Position numbers and translations under genes: made by a program. Positions 8,292 to 17,931 of a DNA stretch of 64,000 nucleotides are shown here, in pieces; position 1 is the stretch's first letter, and every line of letters starts with the position of its first letter. The stretch spans positions 1,302,001 through 1,366,000 of the forward strand of contig NZ_CP087591.1 of the NCBI RefSeq assembly GCF_015594925.2, in the 5' to 3' direction. This stretch comes from Vibrio sp. VB16. GTDB taxonomy: Bacteria > Pseudomonadota > Gammaproteobacteria > Enterobacterales > Vibrionaceae. A model generated the notes under the pieces. The model did no database searches and had not been told where the DNA came from. It saw nothing but the letters and a program-made list of their open reading frames with translations.

Positions 8292-9779
8292 TTAGTTCCA
8301 AAGTGCATTGTTATTGATCTTCTCGTTTGTGAAGTTTGGATAGGCTTGATTCCACATCTCTAAACCAGAATGTTTGTCTGTAGAATACTTGTCAAAGAAT
8401 CCATCCAAGGCCGCAACCATCGTCTTTTTCAGCGTAGGGCGCGGTGGTTCTGCTGTATAGGTTTCTCCCATTGGACTGCTTAGATCGTACCAGTTATCGA
8501 TAGTTGCCTTCTCTTTGGTGTAGTAGCGAACCAGTTTCCAGTGTCCATTGGAGATCATACGAGCGTTTCCACGCTCTGAGAACTGATATTCTCGCCAGTC
8601 CCTAACACGTTCGCCTTTTAACATGGGCAACAACGACTTACCGGGGCCATAATTTGAATCGTAGATCCGGTCTCCACTTGCCAAGTCAAGAATAGTAGTA
8701 TGTAAATCCAGAATATCAACAAACTCTCCACGAACCTGTTTTTGGCGAACGAGTTCTTTAGGTCCTTTGATAATAAATGGAACTCGAATAGTTTCCTCGT
8801 AGAAATTATACGGAAAGCTCGCATTCACCTTTCCGTATAAACCGTATTGTCCCATTAGCAGACCGTGATCAGAAACGAAGGCAATAACGGTATTATCCAT
8901 TAAACCTCGGCCTTCGAGACTATCCAGAAGTTGTCCAAGTTGGTCATCAAGTAATGAAACTGCAGCAAGATATTGAGCTAATTTTTCTTCATGATCTTTT
9001 GGCGGTAAATTATAGTCGCTCATCTTGTCTAGAACTGAATTACCACCAAATGCCACAACCTTGTGAGCCACTGCGCGGTATTTTTCCACCAGACGCTCGG
9101 GCAAATCTTCAAACGGGAAGTGAGGCTCAACATAATTAAGGCTTACGAAGAATGGCTTTTCATCTTTTTCATCGATAAACTTCATGGCTTCTTTAGTGAG
9201 AAACTGAGCTTGAACACCAGTATGCTCTTCGTTTTTTCCATCTCTAGAGAAAAGGACGGTTCCTGTATGCAAGTACTGATTTTTCCAACCCGCTTTAAGT
9301 GCGTCATAGCTTAACCAACGGTCAAATCCTCTTATCGGTGGTTTACTGTCTGTTGTCGCATGCCACTTACCAAATAATCCGGTTCGATAGCCTTGTTCTT
9401 TCATTCGTTCTGATAGGAGCTTCTCACCGTCTAACCAATTTGCGTCAAATTTAGGGTTTTCTGCCAAAAAGTCATATACACCGTGTTGAGAAGGCATTTT
9501 ACCTGTGTGAAACGAAGCACGAGCGGCTGAGCTAACTGGAGCCGGGGTCATTGCGTTTTCAAAACGAACACCTGTTTCAGCAAGATACTCGAGGTTTGGC
9601 GTATCAATATACTGCTCATTATTAAAACTATTTGCCCATGCACCTAGGTCATCAGCCATAATAACGATGATGTTCGGTTTTTCGATGGGTTTTATGTCTT
9701 CGGCGAGTACAGGTTGAACACAGGTTATGGCCGCTAAGGCACAGGCTTTTGAAACCGCATTTAGTGGAAACTTTTTCAT
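8292..9779 (-). CDS. Secreted sulfatase, Ser-type active site
   Basis: A 495-aa exported sulfatase. The signal peptide runs to about residue 26 (VQPVLA). Metal-binding Asp43-Asp44 lie in IIVIMADDLG. The formylglycine motif is Ser83-Ser-Ala85-Ala-Arg87, followed by the conserved HTGK, so it is the S-x-A-x-R serine type rather than C-x-P-x-R. Serine-type enzymes need a radical-SAM maturase, and one is encoded 29 bp downstream. The C-terminal SDHGLLMGQYGLYGK segment carries further active-site residues. The substrate is unknown; sulfated algal or host glycans are plausible in a marine bacterium. Confidence 0.9.
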   Translation of the reverse strand: MKKFPLNAVSKACALAAITCVQPVLAEDIKPIEKPNIIVIMADDLGAWANSFNNEQYIDTPNLEYLAETGVRFENAMTPAPVSSAARASFHTGKMPSQHGVYDFLAENPKFDANWLDGEKLLSERMKEQGYRTGLFGKWHATTDSKPPIRGFDRWLSYDALKAGWKNQYLHTGTVLFSRDGKNEEHTGVQAQFLTKEAMKFIDEKDEKPFFVSLNYVEPHFPFEDLPERLVEKYRAVAHKVVAFGGNSVLDKMSDYNLPPKDHEEKLAQYLAAVSLLDDQLGQLLDSLEGRGLMDNTVIAFVSDHGLLMGQYGLYGKVNASFPYNFYEETIRVPFIIKGPKELVRQKQVRGEFVDILDLHTTILDLASGDRIYDSNYGPGKSLLPMLKGERVRDWREYQFSERGNARMISNGHWKLVRYYTKEKATIDNWYDLSSPMGETYTAEPPRPTLKKTMVAALDGFFDKYSTDKHSGLEMWNQAYPNFTNEKINNNALWN

Positions 9780-9808
9780 TCGTCACTCCATTTAGGTTAA
9801 TTGTAGGA

Positions 9809-11044
9809 TTAAGATTCTTTCTTTTTGATAATCTGCATGATTGCAGAAGGTGGATGCCCTGCCTGATATAGCTTCTTCATCAGATCCATATAAGGTGCTG
9901 AATACGAGAAGAATGTCTTATACCCAGAGCAAAGGTAGTTTTGTTCTGGTTTTTTTGACAAAGAAAGTGCAAAACGGTGTTTGGGGCAACCTCCATTGCA
10001 TACATGGAGGTGGTCACAATTAAGGCACTCGTTAGAAAGTGACTGCTTCTTATTTAGGCCAAATTGTCGATTATCTTGTCCCTCATTGATGTGCTTGATT
10101 GACGTCTCATGGATATTGCCTAGTTTAAATTCAGGAAAGACATAGTGATCGCAGGCATAAATATCCCCGTTACTTTCTAAGGCAAAAGCACTGCCACATG
10201 TTGGGGAAAAAACACAGATTTGAGCGGGTTGCTCACAAGTTAGAGCGTAGGTGTTTTCAAATAATTGAACCCAAACAAGTCCTACATCTACTCTTACCCA
10301 TTCATGAAAGATTGCAGACATGAACAGCCCAAATTGTTCTGATTCAACGCTCCAGTCACATAGCTGAACGGCTTCCAAGCGTTCGGGGTGCAGTAATGTT
10401 AGTCCATCTTTGGTTTGTTCCTGAGCCTGTCTCTCGACGAGAGGAATAAATTGCATATGCTTACTGCCAATGCTTTTTAAGTAGTGGTAAACCTCAATAG
10501 GGCTGCGGGCATTAGCGTTGCTAACAACGGTTAGTGTGTTGAATTCGACAGTAAATTTGTTCAATAGGACGATAGCTTCAACGACTTTACGATGTGTTGC
10601 TTTTCCGGATCGTGTACGGCGATACGTATCATGTAATTCTTCAGGGCCATCAATAGAGATACCAATTAGAAAGCGGTGCTCTTTGAAGAAAAGACACCAC
10701 TCTTCATTTAGCAAAATACCATTGGTTTGTAGCGTATTGATGATGTCTTTCTCTACGCCATATTTTTGCTGTAAGGAAATAGCCTTACGGAAAAAATCTA
10801 ATCCTAGTAAGGTCGGCTCCCCACCTTGCCAAGCGAATACGACTTTTTTAGAAGATTGAGCTTCTATTTGCTGAATAACATATTGCTCAAGGGTTTCGTC
10901 ATCCATCTGCCAAGTTTTTGAGCTTTCTGGATACAGTTTTTCTTTTTCGAGATAAAAACAGTAAGTGCAATCTATATTGCATTTTGAACTGGAGGGTTTC
11001 GCCATTACATGGCAACCATAGGGAGAAAAGTTGTCGATGCCCAT
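9809..11044 (-). CDS. Anaerobic sulfatase-maturating enzyme (radical SAM, AtsB/anSME family)
   Basis: A 411-aa protein that converts the active-site Ser or Cys of sulfatases to formylglycine. The radical-SAM motif CNIDCTYC (CxxxCxxC) lies near residues 22-29. The SPASM region carrying two auxiliary 4Fe-4S clusters follows at CGSAFALESNGDIYACDHY and CLNCDHLHVCNGGCPKH. I start at the ATG at 11044, preceded by AGGTG at 6-bp spacing; an in-frame GTG three codons upstream is also possible. The adjacent Ser-type sulfatase is its obvious client. The gene order, maturase then sulfatase, is compatible with one transcript. Upstream, 11045-11392 holds no gene that I can support. Confidence 0.9.
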   Translation of the reverse strand: MGIDNFSPYGCHVMAKPSSSKCNIDCTYCFYLEKEKLYPESSKTWQMDDETLEQYVIQQIEAQSSKKVVFAWQGGEPTLLGLDFFRKAISLQQKYGVEKDIINTLQTNGILLNEEWCLFFKEHRFLIGISIDGPEELHDTYRRTRSGKATHRKVVEAIVLLNKFTVEFNTLTVVSNANARSPIEVYHYLKSIGSKHMQFIPLVERQAQEQTKDGLTLLHPERLEAVQLCDWSVESEQFGLFMSAIFHEWVRVDVGLVWVQLFENTYALTCEQPAQICVFSPTCGSAFALESNGDIYACDHYVFPEFKLGNIHETSIKHINEGQDNRQFGLNKKQSLSNECLNCDHLHVCNGGCPKHRFALSLSKKPEQNYLCSGYKTFFSYSAPYMDLMKKLYQAGHPPSAIMQIIKKKES

Positions 11045-11392
11045 CGTTATCACCTATTCGTTATTGATATGCGCATGCTATGAATCGGTGAGCACTATAA
11101 ATAGGACAAATGTCCAAATAAGGCAGGAAGACACATTGTGTAATAAATAGTGTTAACTTGTTCACGGAAAAGAGGGTAATAGGAAATGTTGTAGTGGGGG
11201 ATGAAGTTAACCATTGAATAAGAGAGGTGCTGTCATTTTAGACATACAAATAAACATGAGTTTTATAATGTTATATAACCCTATCTTTGGTTGGTTTTTG
11301 TCATACCTATGCTTAGTTATACTGCGCGTGATTTTAATCAGCTTGAAAATACACGCTCTGGATTTACGTTCCAGCTCGCCGAAGGAAAAACC

Positions 11393-12382
11393 ATGTCTCA
11401 ATATGTTGTATGTGCGCTATATAAGTTTGTAACACTCAATGATTATCCAGAAATTCGCCAACCGCTAACCGATTTTCTGGAAGCAAAGAAAATCCGCGGT
11501 ACGTTGCTACTCGCAAGTGAAGGTATCAATGGTACCGTTGCTGGTAAGCGTGAATCGATAGATGCTTTGCTTGAATGGTTCAAGCAAGACACTCGTCTTG
11601 CCGATGTTGTACATAAAGAATCGTTCAGTGAGGAACAGCCTTTTAACCGCACAAAGGTAAAACTGAAAAAAGAAATCGTGACAATGGGAGTAGAAGGTAT
11701 TGACCCGCTTAACGTTGTTGGGACCTATGTTAAGCCTAACGATTGGAATGAGCTAATCTCTGATCCAGAGGTACTCTTAGTTGATACCCGTAACGACTAC
11801 GAAGTGGATATTGGTACATTCAAAAATGCTGTGAACCCTAATACCGAGTCATTTCGGGACTTCCCACAATATGTCGCCGATCATCTAGACCCAGCCAAGC
11901 ATAAGAAAGTAGCGATGTTCTGCACGGGCGGTATCCGTTGCGAGAAATCAACCGCCTACTTGAAAGAACAAGGCTTTGACGAAGTGTACCATCTTGAAGG
12001 TGGCATTCTTAAGTACTTAGAAGACGTACCAGAAGATGAAAGCATGTGGGAAGGGGATTGCTATGTATTTGACGGTCGCGTTGCTGTTAACCACCAGTTA
12101 GAAAGAAGTGGCTATGACGTGTGTCATGCTTGCCGTTTACCTATCACAAGTGAAGAGCAAGGGTCTGAGCATTTCGAGAAAGGTGTCAGTTGCCCTAAGT
12201 GCGTGGATAAACACAGTGACGAACAGAAAGCCCGCTTTCGCGAACGCGAAAAGCAAGTGCAACTAGCTAACGCACGCGGTGAAACCCACGTTGGTGGTGA
12301 AGCGGCTCACTTAATAGAGCAACGTAAAAAAGAAAAACTGGCTCTAAAAGAGCAACAACGTTCAAGAAAAAAAGTGAAATAA
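11393..12382 (+). CDS. trhO: tRNA uridine(34) hydroxylase TrhO (YceA), rhodanese domain
   Basis: A 329-aa protein that hydroxylates U34 of certain tRNAs on the way to 5-(carboxy)methoxyuridine. It has the N-terminal acylphosphatase-like domain, then a rhodanese domain with the active-site loop MFCTGGIRCEKS, then a Cys-rich C-terminal part (CHACRLPIT, CPKCVDKH) and a basic tail. I start at 11393 (MSQYVVCALYKF), which has GAAGGA upstream; the frame is open further back, but the extra residues do not fit the family. A strong terminator follows. Confidence 0.92.
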   Translation: MSQYVVCALYKFVTLNDYPEIRQPLTDFLEAKKIRGTLLLASEGINGTVAGKRESIDALLEWFKQDTRLADVVHKESFSEEQPFNRTKVKLKKEIVTMGVEGIDPLNVVGTYVKPNDWNELISDPEVLLVDTRNDYEVDIGTFKNAVNPNTESFRDFPQYVADHLDPAKHKKVAMFCTGGIRCEKSTAYLKEQGFDEVYHLEGGILKYLEDVPEDESMWEGDCYVFDGRVAVNHQLERSGYDVCHACRLPITSEEQGSEHFEKGVSCPKCVDKHSDEQKARFREREKQVQLANARGETHVGGEAAHLIEQRKKEKLALKEQQRSRKKVK

Positions 12383-12389
12383 CACGGTT

Positions 12390-12430
12390 AAGCTCTTGTC
12401 GGTTCTTTTGGCAAGAGCTTGTTCTTTTTT
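12390..12430 (+). terminator. Rho-independent terminator after trhO
   Basis: Stem AAGCTCTTG / CAAGAGCTT with a 13-nt loop, followed by GTTCTTTTTT, 8 bp after the trhO stop codon. Confidence 0.85.
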
Positions 12431-12547
12431 GCCGACTTCTCTCTACACGTCGGTGTATTTTCCAGTTAGCTTTCCGTTACAAAACCCATCTTCTTAAAAA
12501 CTTTCACTTTATTGATGCTAAATTATCCATAATGAATGGCGAATTCG

Positions 12548-12563
12548 TGTGATGTACATCACG
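12548..12563 (+). promoter_or_regulatory. Predicted CRP-cAMP site
   Basis: TGTGATGTACATCACG matches the CRP consensus TGTGA-N6-TCACA at nine of ten positions. It lies about 95 bp before the start codon of the DUF3316 gene, a position suited to activation if the promoter lies at about 12590-12610. Confidence 0.7.
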
Positions 12564-12657
12564 TTTAAATGGTGAATAATAGCATCATCGAGTGAGAGGG
12601 GCAGTAACCCCAACAAGTAGTCACTCATTTTTAACAGACACTTTAAGGGTAAATAAG

Positions 12658-13002
12658 ATGAAAAAATTAACAGTTCTAGCCGCCACTCTACTCGTTAGCG
12701 CAAGCGCCTTTGCAGGTACTCAAACGGTTTATAGCGAAGCAAATCTATCCACAGCCAGTTTCGCTTCTAAAGCGGCCGCGTATGAAGCGGGTTTCGATTA
12801 CGTTGATGCGCTAGAAGCGGCGAGCCATTCTGAATTGCGTTTCAAATTGGCACCCATCGGAGAAAATACGGTCTCGAATATTAAACTGGACGACACCGCT
12901 GTGACGATTGAAGAGTTTTCTGAAAGTCGTGGTGAAATCTCTTACCGCGCTATCGTGAATGTTGATTATCATTTTGATGCCCGCGATAACAACAACGACT
13001 AA
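12658..13002 (+). CDS. DUF3316-family exported protein
   Basis: A 114-aa protein with a clean signal peptide (MKKLTVLAATLLVSASAFA, cleaved about residue 19). The mature part resembles the DUF3316 family common in Vibrio: an alanine-rich helix (ASFASKAAAYEAGFDYVDAL) followed by beta segments ending in NVDYHFDARDNNND. Function unknown. The start is set by AAGGG 10 bp before the ATG; the frame is open to 12592 but the upstream part is not protein-like. A near-consensus CRP site upstream suggests catabolite control. Confidence 0.8.
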   Translation: MKKLTVLAATLLVSASAFAGTQTVYSEANLSTASFASKAAAYEAGFDYVDALEAASHSELRFKLAPIGENTVSNIKLDDTAVTIEEFSESRGEISYRAIVNVDYHFDARDNNND

Positions 13003-13026
13003 TATCTTGTAGTTTTAGAATTTTTT

Positions 13027-13056
13027 AAAGCCAACCGTTCTCGAACGGTTGGCTTT
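13027..13056. terminator. Strong terminator
   Basis: Perfect 14-bp stem AAAGCCAACCGTTC / GAACGGTTGGCTTT with a 2-nt central loop and T-run, 25 bp after the DUF3316 stop codon. Confidence 0.9.
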
Positions 13057-13067
13057 TTGTCTTGATA

Positions 13068-13121
13068 TGTATGTCCCTGTTAATTTTTCACCTGATAGCT
13101 TTTGGTAAACCATGTCCCTAG
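13068..13121. repeat. Dispersed REP-like cores
   Basis: TGTATGTCCCTGT at 13068-13080 is the reverse complement of the ACAGGGACATACA core seen twice at 157-198 beside the RAYT gene. A shorter CATGTCCCTAG follows at about 13111. They probably form a divergent inverted pair of the same repeat family. Confidence 0.4.
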
Positions 13122-13286
13122 TATATTTCTGCCCATAATGGTCGTTCACCGCCTCAAACTTGGTTATCAGCCAGCAGGTAGACTGTTTTTAAATCAATAA
13201 GCACCTCACAAAATTTACATTTGAGTAGGTTATTTTCGTGTCCGTTGACTTTACTGTATTGGTATACATCAATGAAGGTGACCGAT

Positions 13287-14084
13287 ATGGACAAAGAATT
13301 AGCCATTATTACTCTACATGGAATGGGTGATTACAAGCCTAACTACTTTCACGGCCTAAAGAAAAAATTGATGAAAAGCTTTGGTGATGATTGGTCTAAG
13401 ATTGCTTTTGTACCTATTCAATATCAACCCATTCTTCAAAACAATCAGAATGATATATGGAAACGGATGAATGAGTTCCCACTAGATGGTGCGATACTTC
13501 GTCGTTTCCTTTTATATGGCTTTTCCGATGCAGGCTCACTTGAATACAGCGCTCGCTCGAATATCAGTGACCAGTATATTCAGGTTCAGAACGAGGTTAT
13601 CCGTGCACTTGACGAAGCGTTCCTGAAGCTTGGTAATCAAAATAAACCGGTTCTAATTATTGCGCAGTCGTTAGGGTGTCAGGTTATCTCCAACTATATT
13701 TGGGATGCTAAAAATAATACAGGTATCTTCAACGGCTTTGAACCGACAGGAAATGACAATAAAAAAGAGTTTAGACGATTAAAAAGCTGTATTCACTTGA
13801 TCACAACGGGCTGTAATATTCCTATGTTTGTTGGAGGACTGGACCCGATAGAAGCGATTGACAAGCCGTCGGATGAATTTACGTGGGACAACTACTTTGA
13901 TAAAGATGACGTTTTAGGTTGGCCTTTATCCCCGTTAAGTGACTCGTATAGCGAGTTGGTTACGGATCATTGTATTAATGCAGGCGGTATCTTTTCGAGT
14001 TGGAACCCATGGAGCCATGGTAAGTACTGGACAGATAAAGATGTCACTAAACCGTTAGTAAAAAAAGCACGCTTATACCTGTAG
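13287..14084 (+). CDS. Alpha/beta-hydrolase-like protein
   Basis: A 265-aa protein. It begins with a strand and oxyanion-like segment, AIITLHGMGDY. A nucleophile-elbow candidate is LIIAQSLGCQVIS (A-Q-S-L-G in place of G-x-S-x-G), with acidic and His candidates near the C-terminus. This suggests a serine hydrolase or lipase-like enzyme with no signal peptide. I place the start at 13287 because AAGGTGA lies 6 bp upstream; in-frame ATGs at 13272 and 13221 are alternatives. The substrate is unknown. Confidence 0.65.
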   Translation: MDKELAIITLHGMGDYKPNYFHGLKKKLMKSFGDDWSKIAFVPIQYQPILQNNQNDIWKRMNEFPLDGAILRRFLLYGFSDAGSLEYSARSNISDQYIQVQNEVIRALDEAFLKLGNQNKPVLIIAQSLGCQVISNYIWDAKNNTGIFNGFEPTGNDNKKEFRRLKSCIHLITTGCNIPMFVGGLDPIEAIDKPSDEFTWDNYFDKDDVLGWPLSPLSDSYSELVTDHCINAGGIFSSWNPWSHGKYWTDKDVTKPLVKKARLYL

Positions 14085-14259
14085 ATATTGAACTAGTGCT
14101 TCATTCTATTCCAATTTAATTACTCAGTAGCGTAGGGAGGGTGTCAGTTTGGTATACTATAACGCATAGATAAGTCGCTATAAATTTTAGGCTTTACCTG
14201 AAATAATGAACTGATAGAACCAGAACTGGTTATTCACAATTAAAAAGGAAGTGTAATAA

Positions 14260-15792
14260 ATGCCTGTGCTTCAACGCATTAGTGCCACCATGCTCTTAGT
14301 CGTTCTTTTCACTGGGTGTGCATCACTGCCAGAGGAGATTAAGCATTCGATAGAGCCGACTGCCATCCAGCCAACGACTACATTGTCTGAATTGAGTGAC
14401 ACTTATCGGCTTGAACCGCCGGCTCAAGGGATGAGTGCGGTTTTGTTGCAGGATACGGGCTGGGATGCATTGGCTCAGCGGTTAGCATTAATTGAAACCG
14501 CTGAACACAGCATCGATATCCAGTATTACATATGGAATTCTGACGCTTCTGGGCACTACCTGGCAAATCGCTTGATAGCAGCTGCAGATCGTGGTGTCAA
14601 AGTTCGTGTAATGCTTGATGATATCAATCTTAATGAACGAGAGGATCTGCTCACTGCTCTGGATTCTCATCCTCAAATAGAGATCCGTATATTTAATCCT
14701 ATTCCCAGTCGCCGTGGGTTAGTAAAGTGGTTAAATGTATTGAGTGATTTTTCCCGCCTAAACCGGCGTATGCACAATAAGTCTTTTACCGTCGATGGTG
14801 TTCTGTCCGTTGTTGGAGGGCGTAATATCGGCGATGAATATTTTGATCTTTCTGATGAAATTAATTTTCGTGACCGTGATGTGCTGGTGATGGGGTCCGT
14901 GGTAACGGATATCCAAGCGAGTTTTGGAGATTACTGGGACAGTCGCTGGTCTTACCCTGTCAACTTATTGGGTGGTAAAGTTTCATCGGAACGGCCGAAG
15001 TTAGATGAAGTTGCTGCGCCAGATTACAAGCACTATCCTGCTCTGCCAGAAGGCAAAATGGTAGCAAATCGATTCTTAACGGATTTAATGGAGGAGATGA
15101 TCTGGGTTAAGGCTCGTTTTGTTTCTGACCGACCAGTACCAATCGACAAAGATAACACCAGCGAACCGAAAGCGACAGCCAGATTAATGGCGGAATTAGC
15201 TCGCCAATCTGACCAAGAAATCTTATTGGAATCTGCCTATCTAATATTTGATGACCGCCAACTAGAAGGATTAAAGGTATTGACCAGCAGCGGTGTTCAG
15301 ATAAAAGCATTGACCAATTCAATGATCTCGAATGACCTCATCACGAATCACTCTGGTTACGCGGGTCGACGCGAGGACATGCTTGACAATGGTATACAGT
15401 TATTCGAGATGAAACCAGATACGGAGCTGTGTGGGGAGTCAACGAGAGATTCGTCTAAATGTGCACCGACGACGGCCTATGGCCTTCACGCAAAATCGAT
15501 TGTTTTTGACAGACGCGTGGTTGGCATCGGCTCTTTTAACTTCAATCTACGTTCAACTTACCTCAATACGGAGTCTATACTCGTGATTGAAAATCAACGT
15601 GTTGCTGAAAATCTTGCGGACGATATGGAGCAGGCGATGAACGAGGACAATAGCTGGCGTCTGAATTTACTTGAAGGAGATCTCCGTTGGTATTCCGGTA
15701 CGGAAACCTGGGAGAGCGACCCAGAAACAGGCCAATGGGAACGAGCTAAATCACGTTTTTTACAGTTATTGCCGATAGAGAAATATTTGTAG
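14260..15792 (+). CDS. Phospholipase-D superfamily lipoprotein, cardiolipin-synthase (ClsC)-like
   Basis: A 510-aa protein with a lipoprotein signal peptide (lipobox LFTGC, Cys near residue 20) and two PLD catalytic motifs: HNKSFTVDGVLSVVGGRNIG in the first half and LHAKSIVFDRRVVGIGSFNF in the second. This two-HKD arrangement with an N-terminal lipid anchor resembles ClsC/YmdC-like phosphatidyl transferases, which move phosphatidyl groups to make cardiolipin, but a phospholipase role is also possible. GGAAG precedes the ATG. No partner gene (such as ymdB) is adjacent. Confidence 0.85.
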   Translation: MPVLQRISATMLLVVLFTGCASLPEEIKHSIEPTAIQPTTTLSELSDTYRLEPPAQGMSAVLLQDTGWDALAQRLALIETAEHSIDIQYYIWNSDASGHYLANRLIAAADRGVKVRVMLDDINLNEREDLLTALDSHPQIEIRIFNPIPSRRGLVKWLNVLSDFSRLNRRMHNKSFTVDGVLSVVGGRNIGDEYFDLSDEINFRDRDVLVMGSVVTDIQASFGDYWDSRWSYPVNLLGGKVSSERPKLDEVAAPDYKHYPALPEGKMVANRFLTDLMEEMIWVKARFVSDRPVPIDKDNTSEPKATARLMAELARQSDQEILLESAYLIFDDRQLEGLKVLTSSGVQIKALTNSMISNDLITNHSGYAGRREDMLDNGIQLFEMKPDTELCGESTRDSSKCAPTTAYGLHAKSIVFDRRVVGIGSFNFNLRSTYLNTESILVIENQRVAENLADDMEQAMNEDNSWRLNLLEGDLRWYSGTETWESDPETGQWERAKSRFLQLLPIEKYL

Positions 15793-15902
15793 TAGCATTA
15801 TTTCGTATCGAATTATTCTCTATATATGTATAAAGGTGTTCATATTTCTCCTAATCTAAGCGATTACGTTAGGGTCTAAGCACTAAACCGTTCTGCCATT
15901 CA

Positions 15903-15932
15903 AATGAAGGACCAGCTCGTTAGTCCTTCATT
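15903..15932. terminator. Hairpin terminator for the M14 peptidase gene
   Basis: Perfect 10-bp inverted repeat AATGAAGGAC / GTCCTTCATT with a 10-nt loop in the gap between convergent genes, 18 bp beyond the peptidase stop codon. Confidence 0.65.
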
Positions 15933-15950
15933 GATATTAAACTAAATAGC

Positions 15951-17075
15951 TTACAATTCACCAACCGTCGCCCAAACGGCTGCTAGCATATCATGGCCGA
16001 ATGCAGCACTGCGATCTGGGGACCAGCCGTAAAGTTCATCGACATGGTTGATGTGATCTTTAAACGGCATCTCGATCGTGTAAGACAAGCAATTAAACTG
16101 CTCTCCAACCCAGTTCGAGCCGACGGTTAGGTTCGCTTTACCTGGTTCATCTTTGTCGTAACCTATTGTGTCTTGGAATTCAGGCGTAATCATTAGTAGT
16201 GCTTGTTTGAAGTGGTTCTCTAAGTAAGCGATGCGGCTATCGTAAGAAGGGATGCCTTCACTACCTGCAGCAAAGTTATAGGGGATAGCTTCGTCACCAT
16301 GGATATCTAGGAACATATCGACACCCGTTTCTAGCATGCGCTTTCGAACAAGGTACACTTCAGGGCTGCGTTCCAGCGATGGAGTTTGCCATTCTCGGTT
16401 TAGGTTCACACCAATGGCATTGGTGCGAAGGTGACCGCGAATGCTGCCGTCTGGATTCATGTTAGGAACGACATGAATAACCACTTTGTCGAGTAGTGAA
16501 CGGCCAACGGTATCTGTTTCGTCAAGTAAGCGTTGCAAGATGCCTTCTATAAACCATTCAGCCATTGTTTCACCAGGATGCTGACGTCCAATTATCCAAA
16601 TGTTTTTCTTTTTAGGACTTGGTTCTCCGACCGTTAGTAAGCTGATGTCGTTATTGTCTAGTGTGTGGCCTAGTGTTTCTAACTTGCACGCTGGATGCGT
16701 TTGCGCACTGTGTAAAAGATCTTGATGACGATCGTATGAGTATGGTGCGAAATAAGAAAAGTACATTGAATCATGCTCTGGAATTATTTCATACGTCAGT
16801 GTGTTGCCATCAAATTTAGTAGGGATGCGGAACCACTCTACACGATCATAAGAAGCAACCACATCGTAATCAGTCCAACCTTCTGGGTAGGCAGACGTTG
16901 CCAGTTCATTGATTGTAAAGTGATGTGCCTGTTGTGCTTCGCTCTCTAAGCGGAAGTGAAACCATTGCGAAATTTCCGTCTGGTTATCTGCAGGAATAGT
17001 CAATTGAATGTTTTGTGGTGAATCGGCTGAAACGACGTGAATGTTGCCGCTTTCGAAGTTGCTGAAAATTTTCAT
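15951..17075 (-). CDS. M14-family metallocarboxypeptidase, cytosolic CCP-like
   Basis: A 374-aa protein without signal peptide. The zinc-binding motif His166-x-x-Glu169 lies in IIGRQHPGETMAE and the third ligand, His259, in FLDIHGDE. NMNPDGSIRGHLRTNAIGVNLNREW is a conserved substrate-pocket segment. The N-terminal ~120-residue beta-rich domain is typical of the cytosolic carboxypeptidase (CCP, M14D) group. Bacterial members are thought to remove C-terminal residues from peptides or proteins; the target here is unknown. It is transcribed alone. Confidence 0.88.
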   Translation of the reverse strand: MKIFSNFESGNIHVVSADSPQNIQLTIPADNQTEISQWFHFRLESEAQQAHHFTINELATSAYPEGWTDYDVVASYDRVEWFRIPTKFDGNTLTYEIIPEHDSMYFSYFAPYSYDRHQDLLHSAQTHPACKLETLGHTLDNNDISLLTVGEPSPKKKNIWIIGRQHPGETMAEWFIEGILQRLLDETDTVGRSLLDKVVIHVVPNMNPDGSIRGHLRTNAIGVNLNREWQTPSLERSPEVYLVRKRMLETGVDMFLDIHGDEAIPYNFAAGSEGIPSYDSRIAYLENHFKQALLMITPEFQDTIGYDKDEPGKANLTVGSNWVGEQFNCLSYTIEMPFKDHINHVDELYGWSPDRSAAFGHDMLAAVWATVGEL

Positions 17076-17295
17076 TGTAGTTGTTGTCTCGTGGTGAGTT
17101 GCAGTAAGGTTAGCACATTTTTTTTTTAGAAAACGGCTTACTCATATTGTAATGAGAGGTTATTTCAACTCTCGACGTTGGCAAGGTATCCACCTCGATG
17201 GTCGAGCTTAACTAAGTCAACTCACTTAATGTGCCCGGACCAGCTTTCAAGATGCATGTCCTCCGTGGTAGACAGCAAACATTCTGGTGCGCTAC

Positions 17296-17748
17296 TTACT
17301 TAACCGCAATACAAAAACTCACATCCGCTATGTGCGTTTCCATATCGTAGCTATGATAAAGTTCAAAACAGACACAAGTTCGATCATCATCCCACTCGAA
17401 CTGCCCTCCCGCTTCTTTAAGTAATTGCTGCCACATCAGTGGATACTCAGATTTATCATTAATAACCTTCCGAATAACTGCATACCGTCCACCATCAAAA
17501 TACGCTTTACTCACGACACTGGTAAACTCAGTGTCATCTGGAACTAACAAACATATATCCGTTCTGCAATCTTGTGGGGACGTTACCTGAGGGTCATCTC
17601 TGTAGACAAATATCCATTGGCTATCCGCCACACCTTTTTCCTCGGACCATTGGTACAACTGCTCACAAGGCAATTCATAATTTTCACCATAGGGGCCAGT
17701 CACACGCTTGTAAGCGAGTGCCGATGGTTCAAAATGTTGAGTTTCCAT
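17296..17748 (-). CDS. GyrI-like (SbmC/AraC effector-binding) small-molecule-binding protein
   Basis: A 150-aa single-domain protein resembling the GyrI-like fold: two half-repeats with AYKRVTGPYGENY near the start, CRTDICLLVPDD in the middle and YAVIRKV...EYPLMWQQLL near the C-terminal half. Such stand-alone domains bind small hydrophobic ligands or inhibit DNA gyrase. It has no DNA-binding domain of its own. An AGGAAGTGATT region precedes the ATG. Confidence 0.7.
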   Translation of the reverse strand: METQHFEPSALAYKRVTGPYGENYELPCEQLYQWSEEKGVADSQWIFVYRDDPQVTSPQDCRTDICLLVPDDTEFTSVVSKAYFDGGRYAVIRKVINDKSEYPLMWQQLLKEAGGQFEWDDDRTCVCFELYHSYDMETHIADVSFCIAVK

Positions 17749-17931
17749 ATAATCACTTCCTATATTTATCAGCGGTCGAGATTAAAAGTATAGGTTAGTT
17801 TTTAGGCTTTTTCGTTTACACATATTTCATTGTGGATTGGCGGTTTTCCATATAAAGCCCACTACACGTTATGCGTATCTCACCGAATAATGGTTCAGAA
17901 TAGGTTATCCTGAGCCATTATGGTCTTTAGA

